Shown here: positions 6,293-13,265 of the stretch, one piece after another
Position numbering within the stretch: position 1 is the first letter of the stretch
Layout of the letters: each line of letters starts with the position of its first letter
Source: Solirubrobacterales bacterium
GTDB taxonomy: Bacteria; Actinomycetota; Thermoleophilia; Solirubrobacterales; Solirubrobacteraceae
Reading direction: 5' to 3'
Assembly: GCA_013696535.1 (NCBI GenBank)
Contig: JACCYI010000056.1
Location: 1 to 14,502 of the forward strand
Length of the DNA stretch: 14,502 nt
Notes under the pieces: model-generated
Databases searched by the model: none
Told to the model about the DNA's origin: nothing
The model's input: the letters and a program-made list of their open reading frames with translations, nothing else
Program-made: the position numbers and the translations under genes

Positions 6293-9200
6293 TTCTCGAG
6301 GGCTCGCCGGATCCGCTTGGCGGACACGGAGCCGCGTGTGCCGAGCGCCTGTGCGAAGAGGCTGACGCGGAGCTCTTCGAGCATCCAGAACACCTCATGC
6401 AGCCCATCCGCAACCGGCCGCGCCTCGACGCGGCGGCGATAGGCCTCCTCGAGCTCGTGGACCTCGGCCATGCGTGCGAGGTCCGCCGCCGGCGCGCCCG
6501 GAAACCGTTCGAGGCGCCGGTCCGCGGCGCGGAGGTAGCGCTCGAGGTCGGCCAGGCGCCCGGTTCCGGCGGCGGTGATGAAGCCGGGATGGACCAGCCG
6601 CCGCAGCTGCTCCTCCACGTCGGAGCGCACGGGAAGCAACGAGGCGGCAGTCAGCCCGGCCAAGCGCTCACGGACCGCGCGCTCAGCTGCGAAGATCACG
6701 ACCACCCGTTCGACCGCATCAACCGTCGAATCGAAGAGATTGCCGGCGACGTGTCCGCGCAGACGCGCGAAGCCCGTCGCGTTCCAGGCCGGGCCGCCGG
6801 CCTGCGTCATGAGCGCGTCGATCGCCGCGGTGGCGGCGTCCTCGAGCACGGCGGTCGGGCTGGAGCGAGGCAGCGAGCTGAGCGCATACTGGGCGGCTAT
6901 GTCGAGCCGCTCGCGCACAAGGCGGCTCTGCGAGGGAATCGTCAGCGACAGCAGCCGACGCGTGCCCGTAAGCATCGAGGCGCGCTGGGCTTCGAGCGTG
7001 TCGAGCACGCGCACACCGACGGCATCCCCCTCATCGACGAGCGCGGGGTACGCCTTCAACTCACCGCCGCTGCCCGGCAGCGCGACCGTCCGGGGCAGCG
7101 TGCCGATCGTCCACGCACTCAGCCCATGGCGCTCGAGGTCCGGGGCTGCAGCGGTCAGCTCCGCCTGCAGCCGGGGACGGACCTTCTCGCGCAGACGGGC
7201 GAGGTCATGTCCTTCGGCGATGGGCTCGCCGTGCTCGTCTTCGATCCGGAAGGTCATTCGCAGATGCGCCGGTAGCCGCTCGAGCGCCCAGTCCTCCCGC
7301 GGCACCCGCACCCCGCGAAGCCGCTCGAGCTCGCGGGTCAGCGCGTCGAGCAGTGGCTCCCGGCGAGGCTTGAGGAGCTCCACCACCTGAGCTACGACGT
7401 CTGGTACCGGCACAAGAGGCCGCCGCAGATCCTTGGGCAGCCCGCGGATCAGGGCCGTGACCAGCTCCGGCCGCAGCGCCGGCACCAGCCATTCGAAGCG
7501 GTCGGCGTGCAAGCGGCCGAGAATCCCCAGCGGGACGTGGACGGTCACCCCGTCATGCTCCGATCCCGGCTCGAAGCGGTAGGAGAGACGCAGCCGCTCA
7601 TCCCCCTGCCGCCATGCCTCGGGCCACGCGCGGATGTCTGTCGCGCCGGCGGCTTCGGGCGCTATCAGCGCCTCGCGGGTCAGCGTGAGCTTGTCCGCAT
7701 CGCGACGACGTTCGTCCTTCCACCAGCGATCGAAGTGGGCCGCAGACACGACCGACGCGGGCACCCGCGTGTCGAAGAAGTCGAAGATGACCTGGTCGTC
7801 GACCAGGATGTCGCGCCGCCTGACGCGGTCCTCCAGCTTCTCGACCTCGTCGCGCAGCTCGACGTTGTGGGCGAAGAAGGGGTGGCGGGTGTCCCAGTCG
7901 CCTTCCACGAGTGCGCGACGGATGAACAGCTCCCGCGACAGCTCCGGATCGATGCCCCCGTAGGCGACGGTCCGCCCGGCGACGATGGGGAGCCCGTAGA
8001 GGGAGGCCCGCTCCGTCGCCACCACTGCGCCCCGCCGGCGTTCCCACCGGGGCTCATCGTAGGTGCGCTTGAGCAGGTGGTCCGCGAGCGGCTCGACCCA
8101 GCCCGGCTGGATCGACGCGGCCGTGCGGCCCCACAGTCGCGAGGTCTCGACGAGCTCGGCCACCATCACCCAACTTGGTTGCCGCTTGGCCAGCACGGAG
8201 CCCGGGAAGATCGCGAAACGCGCCCCGCGCGCCCCCTGGTACTCCCGCTTAGAGACGTCCTTCAGCCCGATGTGAGACAGCAGGCCCGACAGCAGCGCAA
8301 CGGTAACGGGCTGGGGCTCGGCGGGCGCCTGGTTGATCGTCACCCCGGCGCTCCTGGCCGCCTGGCGGAGCTGCGCCACCAGATCCTGCCACTCACGGAT
8401 CCGCAGGTGATGGAGGAACTCGGCCTTGCAGCGCTTGCGGAACTGATTTCCCGACAACTCGCCCTGCAGGTCGCGCAGATGCCGCCAGAGGTTCAGGTAT
8501 GCGAGGAAGTCGGAGCGTTCGTCCGCGAAGCGCGCATGCTGGGCGTCGGCGGCCTGACGATGATCAGCGGGCCGCTCCCGCGGATCTTGAATGGAGAGCG
8601 CCGCGGCGATCACGATGACCTCGTCGGCGCACCCGAGCCCGTCGGCTTCGAGCACCATCCTGCCCATGCGCGGATCCACCGGAAGCTGCGCCAGACGGCG
8701 GCCGAGCGGGGTGAGACGGGGCCGTGAATCCTTCGCGGACCCGTCGAGGGCGCCGAGCTCGTGGAGCAGGTTGTAGCCGTCTTGGATCTGGCGGCGGTCG
8801 GGCGGATCGAGGAACGGGAAGTCGGCGGGGTCGCCGAGGCCGCTCGCGGCCATCTGGAGGATGACCGAGGCGAGGCTCGTGCGAAGGATTTCGGGATCGG
8901 TGAACTCGGGGCGATCGTGGAAGTCGTCTTGGGTGTAGAGGCGGAGGCAGATGCCGTCCGAGGTGCGGCCGCAGCGGCCCTTGCGCTGATCGGCCGATGC
9001 CCGGGAGATCGGTTCGATCGGCAGACGCTGGACCTTCAAGCGAGCGCTGTAACGGCTGATGCGCGCGGTGCCCGGGTCCACGACGTAGCGGATGCCCGGG
9101 ACGGTGAGCGACGTCTCGGCGACGTTGGTGGCCAGCACCACCCGCCGCCCCGTGTGGGGCCGGAAGACGCGCCGCTGCTCGGCGGCGGACAGCCGCGCGA

Positions 9201-10206
9201 AGAGCGGCAGGACCTCGATGTCTGACCGCAACCGCCCTCGCAGGGCCTCGGTGGTGTCGCGGATCTCGCGCTCCCCGCTCAAGAAGACCAGCACGTCGCC
9301 CGGGCGCTCGGCCATTAGCTCGTCGACCGCGTCGCCGATCGCCTCGATCGGATCGCGGGGCTCGGCTCCGGTGTCCGGATCCACGAGCGGTCGGTAGCGC
9401 ACTTCGACCGGATAGGTGCGACCCGACACCTCGACGATCGGCGCGTTCCCGAAGTGGCGGCTGAAGCGGTGGGGATCGATCGTCGCCGACGTGAGGATCA
9501 GCTTGAGATCAGGCCGGCGCGGCAGGATCAACTTCAGGTAGCCGAGCAGGAAGTCGATGTTCAAGCTGCGCTCGTGCGCCTCGTCGACGATCACCGTGTC
9601 GTAGCGACGCAGCAACCGATCGTGCTGGACCTCGGCCAGCAGCAGCCCGTCGGTGACCAGGCGCACCAGCGTGTCGTCGCGCGACCGGTCTGAGAAGCGC
9701 ACGGCATATCCGACAGCTTCACCGAGCCGGACGTCGAGCTCGTCGGCGATCCGCTCGGCGACGGTGCGGGCGGCCAGCCGCCGGGGCTGGGTGTGGGCGA
9801 TCGTGCCGCGCATCCCGCGGCCGAGCTCCAGGCACAGCTTCGGGAGCTGGGTCGTCTTGCCCGAACCCGTCTCGCCGGCTACGACGACGACCTGGTGGTC
9901 GCGAATGGTCTCGAGCAGGTCGTCACGGCGGAGGCTGACCGGAAGCTCGGGTGGATAGGAGATTGCCGGCAGCGCCTCCCGGCGGCGGGCCATCCGCGTT
10001 TCGGCCTGCGCAACCTCTTCGACCAGGCGCGTGTACGCCAGCGGCTGCGCGCCGGCAGTGCGGCGCACCCGCTCCAGCCGGCGGCCCAAGCGGTGCTCGT
10101 CGCGGAGGGTCAGGGTGGCCAGGCGCGCATGCAGGGCATCGTCCTGTGAGCGGTCGGGCGTCCCGTCGCGCTCGCCCACCTGCCCGCGCTCGGGGATCGA
10201 GGACAT
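6289..10206 (-). CDS. hrpA: ATP-dependent RNA helicase HrpA (DEAH box)
   Basis: About 1305 aa, essentially the length of E. coli HrpA. This family of DEAH/RHA RNA helicases unwinds RNA using NTP; E. coli HrpA has been linked to mRNA processing and to rescue of stalled or collided ribosomes. Motifs from ATG 10206: motif I GETGSGKTTQLPK near 111-123, motif Ia TQPRRLAAR, motif II DEAH at 208-211, motif III SAT at 240-242, motif V ATNVAETSLTVPG near 359-371, and motif VI QRKGRCGR near 407-414. The helicase-associated and long HrpA-specific C-terminal (DUF3418-type) regions follow, so the gene is intact. ATG 10206 is preferred; an in-frame GTG at 10215 would add three residues. Neither has a Shine-Dalgarno sequence, but TATCGT lies 7 bases upstream of ATG 10206 on the minus strand, which would give a nearly leaderless mRNA. 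The gene is a single unit, divergent from the reductase and convergent with GH130. Confidence 0.96.
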   Translation of the reverse strand: MSSIPERGQVGERDGTPDRSQDDALHARLATLTLRDEHRLGRRLERVRRTAGAQPLAYTRLVEEVAQAETRMARRREALPAISYPPELPVSLRRDDLLETIRDHQVVVVAGETGSGKTTQLPKLCLELGRGMRGTIAHTQPRRLAARTVAERIADELDVRLGEAVGYAVRFSDRSRDDTLVRLVTDGLLLAEVQHDRLLRRYDTVIVDEAHERSLNIDFLLGYLKLILPRRPDLKLILTSATIDPHRFSRHFGNAPIVEVSGRTYPVEVRYRPLVDPDTGAEPRDPIEAIGDAVDELMAERPGDVLVFLSGEREIRDTTEALRGRLRSDIEVLPLFARLSAAEQRRVFRPHTGRRVVLATNVAETSLTVPGIRYVVDPGTARISRYSARLKVQRLPIEPISRASADQRKGRCGRTSDGICLRLYTQDDFHDRPEFTDPEILRTSLASVILQMAASGLGDPADFPFLDPPDRRQIQDGYNLLHELGALDGSAKDSRPRLTPLGRRLAQLPVDPRMGRMVLEADGLGCADEVIVIAAALSIQDPRERPADHRQAADAQHARFADERSDFLAYLNLWRHLRDLQGELSGNQFRKRCKAEFLHHLRIREWQDLVAQLRQAARSAGVTINQAPAEPQPVTVALLSGLLSHIGLKDVSKREYQGARGARFAIFPGSVLAKRQPSWVMVAELVETSRLWGRTAASIQPGWVEPLADHLLKRTYDEPRWERRRGAVVATERASLYGLPIVAGRTVAYGGIDPELSRELFIRRALVEGDWDTRHPFFAHNVELRDEVEKLEDRVRRRDILVDDQVIFDFFDTRVPASVVSAAHFDRWWKDERRRDADKLTLTREALIAPEAAGATDIRAWPEAWRQGDERLRLSYRFEPGSEHDGVTVHVPLGILGRLHADRFEWLVPALRPELVTALIRGLPKDLRRPLVPVPDVVAQVVELLKPRREPLLDALTRELERLRGVRVPREDWALERLPAHLRMTFRIEDEHGEPIAEGHDLARLREKVRPRLQAELTAAAPDLERHGLSAWTIGTLPRTVALPGSGGELKAYPALVDEGDAVGVRVLDTLEAQRASMLTGTRRLLSLTIPSQSRLVRERLDIAAQYALSSLPRSSPTAVLEDAATAAIDALMTQAGGPAWNATGFARLRGHVAGNLFDSTVDAVERVVVIFAAERAVRERLAGLTAASLLPVRSDVEEQLRRLVHPGFITAAGTGRLADLERYLRAADRRLERFPGAPAADLARMAEVHELEEAYRRRVEARPVADGLHEVFWMLEELRVSLFAQALGTRGSVSAKRIRRALEN

Positions 10207-10209
10207 GGC

Positions 10210-10249
10210 GCGCACGATAGGACGCGGGCGGCTCCGGGCTATCGTGTGC
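10210..10249. promoter_or_regulatory. Mirrored divergent promoter region with inverted repeat
   Basis: The 50 bases between hrpA and the reductase gene contain CACGATAG (10213-10220) and its exact reverse complement CTATCGTG (10239-10246), 18 bases apart. Extended arms (10210-10220 and 10239-10249) match at 10 of 11 positions. Each arm supplies a TATCGT -10-like hexamer on one strand, at 10240-10245 (plus) and 10214-10219 (minus), close upstream of each ATG (10257 and 10206). At normal spacing the -35 region of each promoter would overlap the -10 of the other. The arrangement fits back-to-back, mutually interfering promoters, a shared operator, or both. Confidence 0.45.
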
Positions 10250-10256
10250 CCGCGAC

Positions 10257-11333
10257 ATGGGCGCCGCTGCCACCTCGCGTCGCCCCCGCGCGCGCCGTCG
10301 CCTTCTCGACGCCGCCACCTGGCTGACCACTCCGCTGCTGCCGGACGACTACCTGAGCTTCGTCAACCCCCTGTGGTCCTCGCGAGAGCTGCGCGGCCGC
10401 GTCGTGGCCGTCATTCCGGAGACCGCTGACTCGGCTTCGGTCGTCCTGCGGCCGGGCCGTGACTGGCTGGGACATGAGGCAGGACAGTACGTCCGCCTGA
10501 GCGTCGAGATCGACGGGGTGCGCCACCACCGCAGCTACTCGCTCACCTCGCGGCCCGGAGCTTCCGACGGCTGCATCGCCGTCACCGTCAAGGCGGTCGC
10601 GGGCGGGAGCGTGTCCGCTCAGCTCGTCCATCACACTGAGCCCGGGACCATCGTCGGTCTCGAGCAGGCCGCGGGGAGCTTCCGGCTGGGAGATCGGATA
10701 CCGGACCGCCTCCTGTTCATCACCGCCGGCAGCGGCATCACACCCGTGATGGGGATGTTGCGAGCCCTCGCCGGGGGCCTGCCCGACGTCGTCCTGATCC
10801 ACATAGAGCGGACCCGCGAGGAGGTCATCTTCGGCGCCGAGCTGCGTCGCCTGGCCTTCTCCGGCGAACTGCGCCTGCACGAGTGGCACACCGATCTCCA
10901 TGGGCGTCCGACCCCGGCCGCGCTGGCCAACCTGGCCGGAGACTGGCTCCGGCGGGAGACCTTCGCGTGCGGCCCCGGCGAGCTGCTCGACGGGCTCGAA
11001 TCTCACTTCGCTGCCGCCCGGGCTAGTGACCGGCTGTGCGTCGAGCGCTTCAGGACACCCCTCGGCGCGGCCGGGGCGGGCGGGCGGGTGACCTTCGTCC
11101 GCAGCGGCCTTGCCGTGGACGCCGGCGGATCGACGCCGCTACTGCAAGCTGGAGAGAGTGCCGGAGCGCTGCTCCCCAGCGGCTGCCGGATGGGCAACTG
11201 CCACACCTGCGTGGGTCGCCTGCGGTCAGGGCGGGTATGTGATCTCCGTACGGGTGAAGTGCACGGCACCCCGGGCGACATGATCCAGACGTGCGTCTCC
11301 GCCGCGGCCGGGCCCGTAGAGATCCTCCTTTGA
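10257..11333 (+). CDS. Ferredoxin reductase with 2Fe-2S domain, desaturase partner
   Basis: A 358-aa soluble electron-transfer flavoprotein of the NAD(P)H oxidoreductase type that pairs with acyl-CoA desaturases (as Rv3230c does with DesA3 of Mycobacterium tuberculosis). Order of domains: an FAD-binding barrel with RSYSLTS (92-98); a nucleotide-binding domain with FITAGSGITPVMGML (154-168) and FACGPGELL (236-244); and a C-terminal plant-type 2Fe-2S ferredoxin domain whose cysteines C310, C315, C318 and C346 fit C-x4-C-x2-C-x27-C. It should pass electrons from NAD(P)H through FAD and the iron-sulphur centre to the di-iron site of the downstream desaturase. The ATG has no Shine-Dalgarno sequence and lies 11 bases after a TATCGT box, suggesting a near-leaderless mRNA. 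The desaturase starts 36 bases downstream on the same strand with no terminator between, so co-transcription is likely. Confidence 0.92.
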   Translation: MGAAATSRRPRARRRLLDAATWLTTPLLPDDYLSFVNPLWSSRELRGRVVAVIPETADSASVVLRPGRDWLGHEAGQYVRLSVEIDGVRHHRSYSLTSRPGASDGCIAVTVKAVAGGSVSAQLVHHTEPGTIVGLEQAAGSFRLGDRIPDRLLFITAGSGITPVMGMLRALAGGLPDVVLIHIERTREEVIFGAELRRLAFSGELRLHEWHTDLHGRPTPAALANLAGDWLRRETFACGPGELLDGLESHFAAARASDRLCVERFRTPLGAAGAGGRVTFVRSGLAVDAGGSTPLLQAGESAGALLPSGCRMGNCHTCVGRLRSGRVCDLRTGEVHGTPGDMIQTCVSAAAGPVEILL

Positions 11334-11369
11334 GTTCTTTTCCTAACCACGTCTGAGAGCCCCCACACC

Positions 11370-12530
11370 GTGAAGTTCGCAAGCCCCCTGGAGCGTCTGA
11401 GCTCCGAAGACCTCGACGCGATCGCAAGCGAGTTCGACGCCCTCCGCGACGAGGTCCGCGCCGACCTCGGCGCCCGCGATGCCGCCTACATCCGGCGGGT
11501 CATCGCAGTGCAGCGGGCGCTGGAGCTCGCCGGTCGGGGCACGCTGCTGTTCTCCAGGCACAGACCCGCGGTCATCGGGGGAACCGCGTTGCTGACCGTG
11601 GCGAAGATCCTGGAGAACATGGAGATCGGCCACAACGTGATGCACGGCCAGTGGGACTGGATGCGCGATCCGACGATCCACTCCTCGACCTGGGAGTGGG
11701 ATGCGGCGTCCACCGCCCGGTCCTGGAAGCGCTCCCACAACTTTCAGCACCACACCTACACGAACGTGGTCGGCAAGGACCGCGACCTGGGCTACTCGGC
11801 CATGCGCGTCGATGCCGACCAGCCCTGGCATCCGGTCTATCTGCTGCAGCCCATCTACGGGATCCTCATGGCTGCGACGTTCGAATGGGGCATCGCCCTC
11901 TACGACATGGAGCTCGATGCGGTGAGACGCGGCGAGCGACCCTGGTCTGAGGCCAGGACCGAGCTCGCGGCCTTCGCCCGCAAGGCGGTCCGTCAGCTCG
12001 GCAAGGACTACGTGGTCTTCCCGGTGTTGTCGGGAAGGTCCGCCCGCACCACGCTTCTCGCCTCCGTGACGGCGAACGTCGCGCGCAACGTCTGGGTCCA
12101 CACCATCGTCTTCATGGGCCACATTCCCGAGGGCGCGGAGACGTTCACCGAAGAGCAGTTCGAGCGCGAGAGCCGGGGCGGTTGGTACGTGCGCCAGCTT
12201 CTGGGTTCCTGCAACCTGGACGGGAGCCCGCTCTTCCACGTCATGACGGGCAACCTCTCCTACCAGATCGAGCACCACCTGTTCCCCGACATCCCCACGA
12301 AGCGGTACGCAGAGATCGCGCCTCGCGTGAAGGCGATCTGCCGGCGCTACGGCCTCCCTTACTCGAGCGGCCCGCTCGGACGGCAGTACCGCTCCGTGGC
12401 CAAGAAGGTCCTGCGGCTGTCGTTTCCCGGGGGCGGACCCAAGCCGGCGTCCGGTCCGCCGCCGGACCGGGTCGGCCGGCCGGTGCGCCAGCGCGTCAGC
12501 GCGGGGGAACCGCTGGCGTCCGCGGCCTAG
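11370..12530 (+). CDS. Membrane fatty-acid (acyl-CoA) desaturase, DesA3-like
   Basis: A 386-aa integral membrane di-iron desaturase that should insert a double bond, probably at the delta-9 position, into acyl chains. The three histidine clusters are present: HNVMH (88-92), HNFQHH (123-128) and the late QIEHHLFP (H302, H303), with an extra His near H251. Sequence between the first two boxes (DPTIHSSTWEWDAAS, GKDRDLGYSAMR, HPVYLLQPIYG) matches the mycobacterial DesA3 type closely. Hydrophobic segments near 66-82 and 155-178, and others around 225-250, suit a membrane-embedded fold with the His boxes on the cytoplasmic side. The start is GTG 11370 with only a weak GAGAG upstream. The last 35 residues are a Pro/Gly/Arg-rich tail with no domain. 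It follows its reductase gene, which supplies the electrons. Its TAG stop shares CTAG with the convergent B12-sensor gene. Confidence 0.93.
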   Translation: MKFASPLERLSSEDLDAIASEFDALRDEVRADLGARDAAYIRRVIAVQRALELAGRGTLLFSRHRPAVIGGTALLTVAKILENMEIGHNVMHGQWDWMRDPTIHSSTWEWDAASTARSWKRSHNFQHHTYTNVVGKDRDLGYSAMRVDADQPWHPVYLLQPIYGILMAATFEWGIALYDMELDAVRRGERPWSEARTELAAFARKAVRQLGKDYVVFPVLSGRSARTTLLASVTANVARNVWVHTIVFMGHIPEGAETFTEEQFERESRGGWYVRQLLGSCNLDGSPLFHVMTGNLSYQIEHHLFPDIPTKRYAEIAPRVKAICRRYGLPYSSGPLGRQYRSVAKKVLRLSFPGGGPKPASGPPPDRVGRPVRQRVSAGEPLASAA

Positions 12531-13234
12531 CCGACTTCTGGCTCGGGTATTCCGAATCGCTCGCGAAGAACGGCCACGAGCGCCCGCGCATCGGAGATCA
12601 CGAGGTCGGCTCCGAGCTCCTTCGCCAGCTCACCGGCTTCCCCGGTGAACAAGCTGCCGCCGACCACGACCAGCGGCCGAGGCCGCAGTGCGGCGAGCCT
12701 GGGCAGGACTTCCGCGACTCCCGGCAGCCGGCCGGCCGTCGACGCCGAGAGCGCGACGAGATCGGGGCACTCCATCTCCACCAGCTCGATCAGGTCGTGC
12801 GCGGGCGTGGCCGCCCCCAGGCTGACCACCTCCCAGCCCTCGGCTTCGAGGAGATCAGAGACCATCTGGACCCCGAGCTGGTGCAACTCGTCGGGGGCGC
12901 TCGTCACTATCGCGAGGCGCCCCTCCGTCGGCGGGACCCGGATCTGCGGTCCGAGGACCGCGACCAGGCCCTGGGTGACGCTCGTGGCGAAGTGCTCTTG
13001 AGCAACGTTGAGCTGCTCGATCGCCCAAAGGTGCCCCACCTCCCGCAGCGCGGGCTCGAAGATCTCCGCATAGATGTCCGGGACCGGCATGCCGGCCTCG
13101 ACGGCCGTCTCGATCACCCCGCGGGCGCGGCGGGCGTCCCGATCCATAAGCGCCTGCAGATAGAGCGGGGTAAAGCCGCCGTGTTCGCCGCGGTCGCCGT
13201 CCTGCCGGTGCTCGGAGTCAAAGCGTGGAGGCAC
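12527..13234 (-). CDS. Stand-alone cobalamin-binding sensor, CarH-like W-x9-EH
   Basis: About 235 aa with two domains: a four-helix B12-binding cap (about 20-95), including YLQALMDRDARRA and IFEPALREVGHLW, and a Rossmann B12-binding domain (about 105-235). The cap contains W70-x9-E80-H81 (in LWAIEQLNVAQEH), the signature that contacts adenosylcobalamin in CarH-type light sensors. The Rossmann domain has ELHQLG, the D-x-H-x-x-G cobalt-ligand motif with Glu for Asp (His118 the candidate ligand), LVALSAS, and VVGGSLF. No MerR-type DNA-binding domain precedes it, unlike classical CarH/LitR, so it must act through a partner. The frame is open upstream to 13417, but that would overlap the GGDEF-EAL gene. 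GTG 13234 leaves a 31-base gap; ATG 13321 would overlap by 56. It is probably co-transcribed with the c-di-GMP gene upstream and ends on the CTAG shared with the desaturase. Confidence 0.82.
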   Translation of the reverse strand: MPPRFDSEHRQDGDRGEHGGFTPLYLQALMDRDARRARGVIETAVEAGMPVPDIYAEIFEPALREVGHLWAIEQLNVAQEHFATSVTQGLVAVLGPQIRVPPTEGRLAIVTSAPDELHQLGVQMVSDLLEAEGWEVVSLGAATPAHDLIELVEMECPDLVALSASTAGRLPGVAEVLPRLAALRPRPLVVVGGSLFTGEAGELAKELGADLVISDARALVAVLRERFGIPEPEVG

Positions 13235-13265
13235 ACCTGCAGCATGGCGGCCGGCCGGCCGAGCG

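Noticed and set aside
7507..8727. 406-codon plus-strand frame within hrpA
   Set aside because: It lies entirely antisense to the conserved C-terminal part of HrpA and has no recognisable domain.
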